Assembly: GCA_022825005.1 (NCBI GenBank)
Contig: JAJDYU010000026.1
Span: forward strand, 1 to 64,000
Length of the DNA stretch: 64,000 nucleotides
Direction: 5' to 3'
Origin: Acidimicrobiia bacterium
GTDB lineage: Bacteria > Actinomycetota > Acidimicrobiia > Acidimicrobiales > Bin134
The notes under the pieces are model-generated. The model did no database searches. It had not been told where the DNA came from and saw only the letters and a program-made list of their open reading frames with translations. Positions 53,214 to 61,456 of the stretch are shown in pieces. The stretch's first letter is position 1; the number at the start of each line of letters is the position of its first letter. The position numbers and the translations under genes are program-made.

Positions 53214-53950
53214 TGGATCACCGCGTCTGCGGTGGCGTCGGGGGCTTCCAGGTGAGCGGCATGGCCAGCGCCGGGAATCAAGCAGACAGTGGCCTGAGGG
53301 ATGGCCGCGGCCATTTGATGGGCGATGGCCGCGAACTTGGTGTCGTCATCACCGACGATGAGGGCGCAGGGCATGGACAGATCTGACAAGCGACAACCGA
53401 TGGGTTCGACTGCTCCGGCCCCCATGCCCCGCAGGCTGTGGGCCAAACCCCGGGGGTTGCAAGCCAGTCGCTGAGCCCGCAGCTCGGCCTTTTGGTCGGC
53501 TGATAGGCGGGTTCGCTGGGTGGCGAACAGCGGTTGATCGGCCCAATAGTCGGCGAACCACTCGATGCCCTCTGATTCGATCCTGTCGGCCAAAGCTTCG
53601 TCGGCCGCGATGCGCTCAGCCCGCTCGGCGGAATCGTCGATCCCGGCTCGGGCGCCGATGAGAGCCAGCGTGGCCACCCGTTCGGGATGGGCCAGCGCCA
53701 AAGAAAGCGCGACCCGACCGCCCATCGAATAGCCCACCAGGGAAAACCTATCCAGGTGAGCAGTGGCCGAGACCACGCCGGCCACGGTGGCCGCCATCGT
53801 GTAGTCGGCTGGGTCGTCAGAGATCGGCCCTGAACCGTGGCCGGGCAGGTCCAGCGCCAATACCGGATCGGGCAAGCGGCTGGTGAGCGGGGCCATAGCC
53901 GTGGCCGAGCCGGTGAAGCCGTGCAGAACCACGGTGGGAGTCTGGCTCAT
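53198..53950 (-). CDS. menH: SHCHC synthase MenH (alpha/beta hydrolase)
   Basis: A 250-residue alpha/beta-hydrolase. The HGFTG oxyanion segment is at residues 10-14. The nucleophile elbow is LVGYSMGGR with the catalytic Ser. The catalytic Asp region is LIVGDDDTKF, and the His is in IPGAGHAAHLE. MenH eliminates pyruvate from the MenD product. It overlaps menD by four bases and menC by 16, indicating full coupling. Confidence 0.9.
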   Translation of the reverse strand: MSQTPTVVLHGFTGSATAMAPLTSRLPDPVLALDLPGHGSGPISDDPADYTMAATVAGVVSATAHLDRFSLVGYSMGGRVALSLALAHPERVATLALIGARAGIDDSAERAERIAADEALADRIESEGIEWFADYWADQPLFATQRTRLSADQKAELRAQRLACNPRGLAHSLRGMGAGAVEPIGCRLSDLSMPCALIVGDDDTKFAAIAHQMAAAIPQATVCLIPGAGHAAHLEAPDATADAVIQCASS

Positions 53951-55608
53951 TCGGCCAGATCGGCAAGCTGTTTGCGCTGCTTGATGGCTGTTCCGTGGTC
54001 GATGGGTACTTCGATCAACGTCACCCCCGAGGCCTTGGTCACGGACTCGACCAGATCATCAGCCTGTCCGGTCCGGTGGTAGTTGACGCCCAAACCCGCG
54101 GCCAGTTTGCCGAGACCGACTCCATGGGGCGTGTGGAACAGTTCGCCAAAGTGGACGTCGGAGCCGCCCTCAGCCACCGGCAGCAGCGAGAAGATGCCGC
54201 CGCCGTCGTTGTTGGGCACCACCACGGTGAGATCGGCGTCCGACAGGGATGCGGCCAACAATCCGCCTATGTCGTGCAGCAGCGCAACATCGCCCACCAA
54301 CGCAGCCACCGGCTGGTCCAGTACGAGGGAGGCGCCTAGGGCTGACGAGACCACCCCATCGATGCCGTTGGCCCCCCGATTGACCAACACCCGGCGGGGC
54401 AGCGCGTCGCGTGGCCAGAACGAAGTGACGTCTCGAACCGGCATGCTGCTTGACGCATACAGGGGAACTTCCGGCGGCAGTGCCCGCAGCAGGGTGGCGG
54501 CCAGCAGCGGCTCCAGCAGGCCATCGTGGCCCAGAGCCGTCTCCACCCGATCCCAGGCGTCGTGGGCTGCCTCAGTCCATGCCACAGACCAGGCATCATT
54601 CGCCGAGGACATCTGGGCCGCGGCCGAGCCCAGCAAGGCCACCGGATCAGAGGCCAGCGCAGCTGTCCATCCGAACGACGGATCCTCCCAGCGGCGGCGG
54701 GGATCCACCAGCAGACGGTCGGTTGCGCCACACGAGGCCACAAAATCGATGACCGCCCGGTTGCTGGGCGGCCCTCCGATGCGAACCAGAACGTCGGGGG
54801 CCAGATCAGCGCGGCCCAGCACCCACTCGGCGCCATCCGACACCATCGGCCCTCGGCCTCGGAGTTGGGATCCGGCATCGGCCACCACCGGCCATCCGGC
54901 CGCCTCGGCAAAGCCGACGATGGCCGCGGCACCCGCATCGTCCACTTCCATTGCGCCAGCCACGATCAGCCCGCGACGACCAGCCAAGCGGCACACCGCG
55001 TCGACATCGGCGTCAACCAAGGGCCGCACAGGGGCGATCGGCTGGCCCACTGTGGCGGCAAGTCGGGCAATCGGACCTTGGGGCTCTAGCGGCTTGCGGA
55101 AGGGCCAATTCAGATGAACCGGTCCGGGGTCGGGTCCAGCTCCGGCCATGGTGGCCGCCCGCACTGCCAGCCGGGCGAAGTAGTCGGGATCGTCCAAGTC
55201 GCACGGGGTCTCGGCATACCAGCGGACGCGGTCGCCGTACAGCTTCAGCTGGTCGATGGTTTGGCCTGCTCCGGCGTCACGCAGCTCGGGGGGCCGGTCG
55301 GCGGTACACACCACCAGCGGCACCCCGCTGTGGTGGGCCTCCACCACCGCCGGGAGATAGTTGGCCGCGGCAGTGCCCGAGGTGCATACCAGCGCGATAG
55401 GGCGGCCTGATGCCTTTGCCATGCCCAGGGCACAGAACCCGGCCACTCGTTCGTCGAGCTGCACGGTGACCCGTAGCCGCTCCTGTTTGCGGGCACCCAC
55501 CGCCAGCGGAGCGGACCGCGATCCGGGGGAGACCACCACGTCGGTCACCCCGCAAGCCGCCAACTCGGCCCAGAAGCGCCCGGTGGCCCGATAGGCCAAG
55601 TCGCTCAT
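53947..55608 (-). CDS. menD: SEPHCHC synthase MenD
   Basis: A 553-residue thiamine-diphosphate enzyme joining isochorismate and 2-oxoglutarate. The N-terminal VVSPGSRSAPLA and the activating Glu in QLDERVAGF fit MenD. The thiamine-diphosphate-binding motif in the C-terminal domain is GDVALLHD followed by NNDGGGIFSLLP. Length matches MenD from E. coli (556). It overlaps menF and menH by four bases each. Confidence 0.95.
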   Translation of the reverse strand: MSDLAYRATGRFWAELAACGVTDVVVSPGSRSAPLAVGARKQERLRVTVQLDERVAGFCALGMAKASGRPIALVCTSGTAAANYLPAVVEAHHSGVPLVVCTADRPPELRDAGAGQTIDQLKLYGDRVRWYAETPCDLDDPDYFARLAVRAATMAGAGPDPGPVHLNWPFRKPLEPQGPIARLAATVGQPIAPVRPLVDADVDAVCRLAGRRGLIVAGAMEVDDAGAAAIVGFAEAAGWPVVADAGSQLRGRGPMVSDGAEWVLGRADLAPDVLVRIGGPPSNRAVIDFVASCGATDRLLVDPRRRWEDPSFGWTAALASDPVALLGSAAAQMSSANDAWSVAWTEAAHDAWDRVETALGHDGLLEPLLAATLLRALPPEVPLYASSSMPVRDVTSFWPRDALPRRVLVNRGANGIDGVVSSALGASLVLDQPVAALVGDVALLHDIGGLLAASLSDADLTVVVPNNDGGGIFSLLPVAEGGSDVHFGELFHTPHGVGLGKLAAGLGVNYHRTGQADDLVESVTKASGVTLIEVPIDHGTAIKQRKQLADLAE

Positions 55609-56729
55609 GTGACCACGTCCAGCACGGCGGCCAGCTTCACGTCGGTCTCGATCAGCTCCTGCTCGGGATCAGACCCGGCCACGATGCCCGCCCCGGCGAA
55701 CAGCCGAAGCCCATTGGGGTTGATCAGCGCCGAGCGCAGGGCCACGTAGAACGATCCGCATCCCCGGTGGTCGATCCATCCCACGGGACCGGCGTACCAC
55801 CCCCGGTGGAATCCCTCGTGCTCGGCGATCCACTGCTGGGCGAACCTGCTCGGCGTGCCCCCCACCGCGGGGGTGGGGTGCAGGGCGCCCGCCAGTCGCA
55901 GGGCCAAGCCAGGCTCAGGGGTGATGTGCCCGGTGACCTTCGTGCTCAGGTGATGGATTCCGGGAAGGGTCCGGACCTCGAGATCTCCTGCTGGATTCAG
56001 CTCCACCCCGGCCAGGGCCAGCCGGGTTCGCAGATAGTCCACTACGTAGCGGTGCTCGTCCTGTTCCTTGGGGTCGGACGCCAACCGCTCAACGTTGGCG
56101 GCGTCTTCGGCTGGGGTTGAGCCCCGGGCCGCGGTGCCGGCTACGGCATAGGTGGTGACCACATCGCCGTCCAGCTCCACCAGCACCTCGGGACTGGCCC
56201 CGACAAAGCACGACCTCTTCCGGCCAAAACCGAAAACAGCGCACGACTCAAAGCGGTCCGACAGCCGGGACAGCACTACGGCGGGGTCGATGCTGCCCAC
56301 AGCCTCCACCTCTCGGGCCACCACAACTTTGGCCAACTCCCCGGCGTCGATGGAATCGGCGGCCTGTTTGACCGCGTCGCGGTACGAGGCCCGGGTTCCG
56401 TCCTCTACCCGCACCGCTCCGTCTTCGACGATGTCACCAACCTCAGGAGCCATTCCCCGCACAACCCGCTCGGGAACCACCAACCGACCGTTGGGATAGC
56501 CGTCCCACACCCCCGACCCCGGCTGATCGGCAAAGCCGAAGCCCGCGAACGCCACTTCCCCCTCGTTGAGCAGCTCAGCAGCGGCTGCCGCGGCGGCGTC
56601 GAAGCGCCAAGGCCCATCCAGCTCGGCCACCCGAGCCGCCCCCAAACCGGCCATCGCCCCGCCACCGGGCGCCCGCCAGAACACTCGGTCGTCACCGGGC
56701 CACGATGCGAACTCCTCTAGCGGAGTCAC
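55605..56729 (-). CDS. menF: Isochorismate synthase MenF
   Basis: A 374-residue chorismate-utilising enzyme that makes isochorismate for menaquinone. Visible motifs are AVAGTAARGSTPAEDA, HPTPAVGGTPSRFA, FHRGWYAGPVGWID and GAGIVAGSDPEQELIETDVK, which are the conserved C-terminal blocks of MenF/EntC. An isochorismate synthase is preferred over anthranilate or salicylate synthase because of the men neighbours. It overlaps the regulator gene and menD by four bases. Confidence 0.9.
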   Translation of the reverse strand: MTPLEEFASWPGDDRVFWRAPGGGAMAGLGAARVAELDGPWRFDAAAAAAAELLNEGEVAFAGFGFADQPGSGVWDGYPNGRLVVPERVVRGMAPEVGDIVEDGAVRVEDGTRASYRDAVKQAADSIDAGELAKVVVAREVEAVGSIDPAVVLSRLSDRFESCAVFGFGRKRSCFVGASPEVLVELDGDVVTTYAVAGTAARGSTPAEDAANVERLASDPKEQDEHRYVVDYLRTRLALAGVELNPAGDLEVRTLPGIHHLSTKVTGHITPEPGLALRLAGALHPTPAVGGTPSRFAQQWIAEHEGFHRGWYAGPVGWIDHRGCGSFYVALRSALINPNGLRLFAGAGIVAGSDPEQELIETDVKLAAVLDVVT

Positions 56730-57142
56730 TGCCCGTTCTCCGCCAACCGGGCCGATGCCCTGCTCAACAGAGTGCGGCGGAAGTGATCGCCGACCAAGGC
56801 CACCACTTGGGGCACCAGCGCCTCCACCAGCGGGGCCAGATCCTCCGCGCTGGCACTCTCCAAGCCCCCAGGGCCGAGAGCGCCCAAGAAGAGGTCGATC
56901 GCCTCGTCTACCACCGCCTCCACGTTGCGGGCGTGGAGCACCGCCAGCCGGGCCAGGTCCGGCACGCTAACTCCGACGGCCACCAGGGCAGCCCCAGCCT
57001 GGAGCATGGTGACCGCGTCCTCACCGAACCGGCCGTTTCGATCGGGAATCAACAGCCCCGCGTCGATGGCCAAGTCGACCTGGTCTGCGGCCAGGCCCGA
57101 CCGCTCGATCAGCTCAGCCCGGCTGAGGCCGTCTTGTTCCAT
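56726..57142 (-). CDS. MerR-like helix-turn-helix regulator at the head of the men operon
   Basis: A 138-residue protein. The N-terminal 45 residues (SRAELIERSGLAADQVDLAI, then DAGLLIPDRNGRFGEDAV) read like a MerR-type winged helix. The rest is helical (LARLAVLHARNVEAVVDEAI) and could bind a ligand. It is the first gene of the men operon, overlapping menF by four bases. A role in sensing menaquinone status or a small ligand is plausible but not shown. Confidence 0.6.
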   Translation of the reverse strand: MEQDGLSRAELIERSGLAADQVDLAIDAGLLIPDRNGRFGEDAVTMLQAGAALVAVGVSVPDLARLAVLHARNVEAVVDEAIDLFLGALGPGGLESASAEDLAPLVEALVPQVVALVGDHFRRTLLSRASARLAENGQ

Positions 57143-57227
57143 CCACCAAGCGTAAACCCCGCCTCTTCCTAAGCACTCGTGGGGGAACGAATTGCCTTCG
57201 CCCAGCCTGACTCCAACAAATGTGGTG

Positions 57228-57240
57228 TATATTCACCTTA
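57228..57240 (+). promoter_or_regulatory. Leaderless -10 element of the antitoxin gene
   Basis: TATATT at 57228-57233 lies 6 nt before the ATG at 57240, so the mRNA likely starts at the start codon. No clear -35 box at normal spacing is seen. Confidence 0.5.
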
Positions 57241-57458
57241 TGAGGCGTATACAGCTATACATGGATGACGACCTGGACCACGCCCTCACTGCGGAGGCAG
57301 CGCGATCTGGACGGACCCGCTCCGAACTGGTCAGGATGGCCGTTCGCCTGTCCCTAGAGCATGCACTCACCGAGAGTCCTGACCCAGTCGATGCCTTGAT
57401 TGGGTCGGTTGACATCGACCCAATCGACGACATCGACGCCGCCATCTATCTCCAGTGA
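57240..57458 (+). CDS. Ribbon-helix-helix antitoxin (VapB-type)
   Basis: A 72-residue protein. The N-terminus MRRIQLYMDDDLDHALTAEA and the helix SGRTRSELVRMAVRLSLEHA are a standard ribbon-helix-helix DNA-binding fold. The acidic C-terminus (DPIDDIDAAIYLQ) would cover the toxin. The stop overlaps the toxin's GTG start. Codon use matches the host. Confidence 0.8.
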   Translation: MRRIQLYMDDDLDHALTAEAARSGRTRSELVRMAVRLSLEHALTESPDPVDALIGSVDIDPIDDIDAAIYLQ

Positions 57459-57850
57459 GGTTTGCAGACACTTCATTCTGGGTTGGTTTGCTGCTTCCCC
57501 GCGACCGACGTCACCCCGATTCCACCGCGCTGTGGACTAGGGACAGCGAGCCTGTTCGCACCTCCAACCTGGTGCTCGGTGAGACGTGGACTTTGCTGAG
57601 GTACCGGGCCGATCACCACACGGCTGTTCGATTCCTGGACACCATCAACCAATCAGGCCGTGTTTCCCGAGCCCCGATAGATGGACACATCGACGAGCGT
57701 GCATGGGAATGGCTGCGCCGGCACGATGAGCGGGCCTACTCCTATGTGGACGCGGTCAGCTTCGAGATCATGCGACGGGAACGGCTAACGGAGGCCCTGG
57801 CTTTCGACGGCGACTTCGCCGCAGCCGGATTCATCGAAGTCCGCCCCTAA
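57455..57850 (+). CDS. PIN-domain toxin (VapC-type)
   Basis: A 131-residue PIN protein. Acidic residues of the metal site lie in RFADTSFWVGLL, LVLGETWTLL, YSYVDAVSFE and AFDGDFAAAGF. It pairs with the preceding antitoxin. It is the most intact element of the second accessory patch. It starts at GTG with a four-base overlap. Confidence 0.85.
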   Translation: MRFADTSFWVGLLLPRDRRHPDSTALWTRDSEPVRTSNLVLGETWTLLRYRADHHTAVRFLDTINQSGRVSRAPIDGHIDERAWEWLRRHDERAYSYVDAVSFEIMRRERLTEALAFDGDFAAAGFIEVRP

Positions 57851-57985
57851 GGCTGCGGCGCAACTATGCACACATTGACCTGTTGATTCGTATCAAGCTG
57901 AAGCAGCAGAAGCGCAAGATCATGCGCGACAACCGACCCCGACTGTCAGCAACCTCCACCAGTTTTAGAGCTAACCCTTCGCGGC

Positions 57986-58606
57986 CTAAGAGAGACAGGG
58001 CGACAACTGTTGGGCCAGGATTGCCGACTGCTCGGCCAGCAGTGCCAGCCTATTTCCGCTCATCGATTGCTCAGTGTCCTCGATCGCGTCAGCCGCCCCA
58101 GCAGACCATATGGCCATCCCGGCCATGGATCGGGCCAAGGCCTGATTCTGGCGGTGGAGCAAACCGATCAATAGGTGCTCGGGGTCCTCGTTCCACGCCC
58201 GCTCTTCGGCTTCGGCCAGTTCAACAGCCTCCAAAAATGACTCGGTGTACTGGTCCCAGCCTGGCCCTGAGGGCTCAAGCCCAGCAGCCCTGATGTCGGC
58301 CACTACCAGCTGTATCAAATTGAGGACAATGCCCGCTTGCGAGTCCGCCCGCTTGTGGGCCGCTGAGCAAGCGGCCATGGCCTCTGCCTCCTCTGGAGTG
58401 ACCCCTTCCACTGTTTGCGCTAGGAGGTCGGAGAATGACTCCTCGAATTCGGATGCCAGCGTAGGCGGCGGTGTGGGCACCGATTCTAGGGCAGGTGCCG
58501 GTGCCGTCACCGGAGTCTCACCTAACTCGGGGCTGGATTGGACGACCGGTTCGGCGTTGCCACAAGCCGCGGCCACCAGTACCAGCACGATGAAGAGCTT
58601 CTTCAT
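57986..58606 (-). CDS. Lipoprotein, unrecognised family
   Basis: A 206-residue protein. The signal MKKLFIVLVLVAAAC ends in a lipobox with Cys15. A Pro/Thr-rich linker (TPVTAPAPALESVPTPPPTL) leads to a helical, Ala- and Glu-rich domain with two cysteines (AACSAAH and the final SPCLS). It has no recognised family. It is the only gene between the VapBC pair and the helicase remnant, with a small membrane gene just upstream (28 bp). Confidence 0.7.
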   Translation of the reverse strand: MKKLFIVLVLVAAACGNAEPVVQSSPELGETPVTAPAPALESVPTPPPTLASEFEESFSDLLAQTVEGVTPEEAEAMAACSAAHKRADSQAGIVLNLIQLVVADIRAAGLEPSGPGWDQYTESFLEAVELAEAEERAWNEDPEHLLIGLLHRQNQALARSMAGMAIWSAGAADAIEDTEQSMSGNRLALLAEQSAILAQQLSPCLS

Positions 58607-58634
58607 ACCCCCTCTTTGGTATGGGAATCTGCAG

Positions 58635-58985
58635 TCAGCATTTGAGGGTGGTTTCGTGGAGGAACGACCACGGCAACTCTACGTGCCAGGCCACCAGGTC
58701 CCAAACCCAGCCACCCGCCCAAGGGTCTTCACAGAAACCACGGGTGCCGACTTCCACTTGAGTCCGATAGCGGCCCCATTCGGCGCACGAGAAGTCATCA
58801 GCCCAGTACTTGCGGCAATAGCTTGATGTGACCCAGACCTTCTCATCAGTTCCGGGCGGCGTGCCGAAAACCAGCGGGAGAAACAGGGCGGCCTGCAGCG
58901 CGGCCCACAGGGTGACGCCAAGGCAAGCCACCAGCAACGGGGGACCGAGTGTCCACCCTGCAACCTTGCGCCATGGCGTGCCCAC
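58635..58985 (-). CDS. Small membrane or exported protein, unrecognised
   Basis: A 116-residue frame from a GTG start. A hydrophobic helix (PPLLVACLGVTLWAALQAAL) at about residues 15-40 would anchor it. The rest is short, aromatic and Cys-rich (SYCRKYWADDFSCAEW, FCEDPW, KC), suggesting an extracytoplasmic, disulfide-stabilised domain. It may be cotranscribed with the lipoprotein gene 28 bp downstream. No family name. Confidence 0.5.
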   Translation of the reverse strand: MGTPWRKVAGWTLGPPLLVACLGVTLWAALQAALFLPLVFGTPPGTDEKVWVTSSYCRKYWADDFSCAEWGRYRTQVEVGTRGFCEDPWAGGWVWDLVAWHVELPWSFLHETTLKC

Positions 58986-59216
58986 ACTCGTGACGGTAAC
59001 TGATAGGGCAGGAGCCAGTCAGACGAAGATACTGTCCCACTCAATTGACTGAAGCCCAGGACATTGGAGACTTGCCCCAATTGCGAACAACAAGCCAACG
59101 GCCATGAGGGTTGGGCGGAGATCAGTGCTAATGAGCTGGAGCCGAGCCCTAGTCCGTTTGTGCTCAATGAAGGAGACCTGCTGCGAGTAAAGAACCGTCA
59201 GTACCAGTGCTCTTTG

Positions 59217-59734
59217 TCGAACCGCTGGGCCAGCTCGCGCCGCCACTGCGGGCGCAGATTGGTCACGATAACGATCAAATACGCAGTCGGCGGCGTAGTG
59301 CAGCAATAACTCCTTGATGTACAGCCCAGCCATGATCGTCTTTCCTGCCCACGATCATCCGCCAGCAAGAACCGAAATATTGGCTCTGGGAGCAGCGATC
59401 CGTACACCACGTTGAGCTAGTAGGGCAACGGTGAAATGTTCGACACCGCCAGCCCAGCCATGTCGTGGCGGAACATGTTCTGAATACGCAGCGCCTCCAC
59501 TCCCAGTCGGAACCGACGCGCATCCCCACCGAAACGGACCGGCCCCGCCGACGAAACCAAACTGATCCTCGCCAACTCCGCCTCAGGCAGCGTTATCTCA
59601 TCCAAGCCGCCACCGGCGTCCCGGTAGACGATCTCCCAAAATGGCCCCTGCGTGACCTGCACCAGCGTCACGACATCGTCATCTCCAGGCAACCGCACCT
59701 GAGCACCCTTCACAAGTCGCTCAAGATCCAACAT
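59217..59734 (-). pseudogene. Broken N-terminal fragment of a SNF2-type helicase
   Basis: The minus strand starts with a good ribosome-binding site (AGGAG) and ATG at 59734. It reads MLDLERLVKGAQVRLPG and later RLGVEALRIQNMFRHDMAGL, like the N-terminus of SNF2-family helicases of phage-defence and restriction loci. After SPLPY a TAG replaces an expected Gln codon. Then FRFLLADDRG is followed by a one-base deletion before the Walker A remnant GKTIMAGLYIKELLL. A second shift leads to IVIVTNLRPQWRRELAQRFD. Nothing of the rest of the helicase remains. The stretch 58986-59216 shows no other gene. Confidence 0.75.
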
Positions 59735-59811
59735 ACTCACTCCTGCAAAGGTGCCGTTACCACCATTCCCGTCCTCGGACTCTACCCCCCACAACGACAC
59801 CCTCATGAACC

Positions 59812-59848
59812 TTGTGATTGTGTCGCATCTACGAATTACTATTTCTAC
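59812..59848 (+). promoter_or_regulatory. Leaderless promoter of the AT-rich HEPN gene
   Basis: A -35-like TTGTGA (59812-59817) and -10 TACTAT (59837-59842) are 19 bp apart. The -10 ends 6 nt before the ATG at 59849, predicting a leaderless transcript. Confidence 0.45.
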
Positions 59849-61261
59849 ATGCCAGAGACACCGGAGTTGACAGACCACCCTCCAGCAATCCAACCCATCT
59901 ATTCATTCACTGACATTGGTGAATCTGTCTTGCTTTATGACGGCCCTATGACAGTAACGGCTCCTAGTAGCACCATGTCATCTGCGACAGATGGTAGGTC
60001 CACAAGTCTAAGGTGTGAAGGTAATGGAAAGATAGTCTGTACAGTTCAATCGATGCCGAGATACAACGTACATTTCACAACCCTCGGTGATGGATCACTC
60101 CTCGACATTTACCATTCAAATGGCAGTCTACAATTGGATATTGCAGGACATACAGCATCTATTCCTATGAGAATGACCGGTAAACATTTCGAGTCGTCTG
60201 CAGACCTAAATCACACGAAATTGGAATTTACAGCGTTGTTGCATCAAGAGACCATCCTCGGCAACGAAGATCCGCTTCTTGAGATGCAATTTTACTTGAT
60301 TAACTTTCCATTTGATATCGGAAACGCTGTGACAAGCCGAATCGATATCGAAAACAACACTCGTCATACAACTGCTAACCGAATACATTTGGACTCCGAC
60401 AACAGGTGGAGTGTTGACATAGACTCAAGAGCTGACTCTTCTGACATTTGGGGGGAAACTCGAATAAAGGATTCGTACGCATTGTCCCATGTGTGCAGAA
60501 TTACAAACGACCAAGCTGACACATTTTCATCTAGTGATGCTCTAGAAGTTGTAGAAGCATTGTATTGGTTTCTGTCGTTCATGTCTTCTTCTCATGTCGG
60601 AATCGTATTACCGACAGGCATTACATCAGCAGGAGAAGAAGTAGTGTATGCAAGAACCTACAGTCCTATTGACTCTGCTGCATACCGCCAGTCTTGGTTC
60701 AGTCGGTATGATGCTGAGGGACGACAACATTTGGATTCACTGTACAACCATTTCAAGAAGAAATGGAACGATCCAATCTGGAGAGCAATATTGCCCCAAC
60801 TCATCGGGAGATATGCGTCTGCCAATGGCAAATTTATTGACAGTGGACTCGTCGCAGCATTTTCTACTCTAGAAACACTATATTGGGTAAAATATGGACT
60901 CATTGCACAATCAATCAAGGCAAAAGATCTAAAGAAATCACAAGCGAGCACCAAAATACGAGAGCTCTTGAGTTCCGCGAACATTGAACCAGACATTCCT
61001 AGTCCCCTTATAGCTCTCAGTTCTAAGGGCCATGAGATTAGGGATTCAAAAAACCTCGGACAACTTCCAGAGGTCGTCGCATGGGTAAGGAATAAGATTG
61101 TACACCCTGATACGGGGTCAAAGTTGACCTTCGACCTGATGGATCAAGCTCATCTGGCTGCAATTTGGTACCTGGAGTTGCTGCTGCTAAGAGAATTCAA
61201 CTATACAGGCACCTATTTCAATCGGGTAACCAACAAGATTGAAACAGTTCCATGGATATAG
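59849..61261 (+). CDS. AT-rich HEPN-domain protein, putative defence gene
   Basis: A 470-residue protein from the ATG at 59849. An in-frame extension to 59465 is rejected because it lies antisense across the helicase remnant. The first 260 residues are beta-rich (YNVHFTTLGDGSLLDIYHSN) without a recognised family. The C-terminal 200 are helical and end with WVRNKIVHPD, giving Arg414 and His419 in an R-x4-H HEPN motif. The layout recalls ApeA-type anti-phage proteins, but homology cannot be claimed. Its base and codon composition is much richer in A and T than all neighbours, so it is probably recently acquired. Confidence 0.65.
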   Translation: MPETPELTDHPPAIQPIYSFTDIGESVLLYDGPMTVTAPSSTMSSATDGRSTSLRCEGNGKIVCTVQSMPRYNVHFTTLGDGSLLDIYHSNGSLQLDIAGHTASIPMRMTGKHFESSADLNHTKLEFTALLHQETILGNEDPLLEMQFYLINFPFDIGNAVTSRIDIENNTRHTTANRIHLDSDNRWSVDIDSRADSSDIWGETRIKDSYALSHVCRITNDQADTFSSSDALEVVEALYWFLSFMSSSHVGIVLPTGITSAGEEVVYARTYSPIDSAAYRQSWFSRYDAEGRQHLDSLYNHFKKKWNDPIWRAILPQLIGRYASANGKFIDSGLVAAFSTLETLYWVKYGLIAQSIKAKDLKKSQASTKIRELLSSANIEPDIPSPLIALSSKGHEIRDSKNLGQLPEVVAWVRNKIVHPDTGSKLTFDLMDQAHLAAIWYLELLLLREFNYTGTYFNRVTNKIETVPWI

Positions 61262-61456
61262 AATCAGAGTCGCACTCTTGGTTGGTTTCCAAGTTTTTGA
61301 ACACTAGCTATCCGTAGACTGATACTCGAGTCTGAGTTGCATAAGAGTTCCATCTTAAGGCTAGAGAATTTTGGGAACTAGCACTTTCGGAAGAAGATGT
61401 CCTTCATCTTTCACTTGTGCGCCATTCAACTGTGAACAATTGGCGTGCCGACAGAA

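Noticed and set aside
57962..57973. GTTTTAGAGCTA, identical to the start of a well-known type II CRISPR repeat
   Set aside because: Only 12 bases, a single occurrence, no spaced repeats, no cas genes and no tracrRNA-like partner nearby. It is taken as chance.
59465..59848. Possible longer N-terminus of the AT-rich HEPN protein
   Set aside because: It is antisense to the helicase remnant and has the high-GC composition of that remnant, not the AT-rich composition of the gene.
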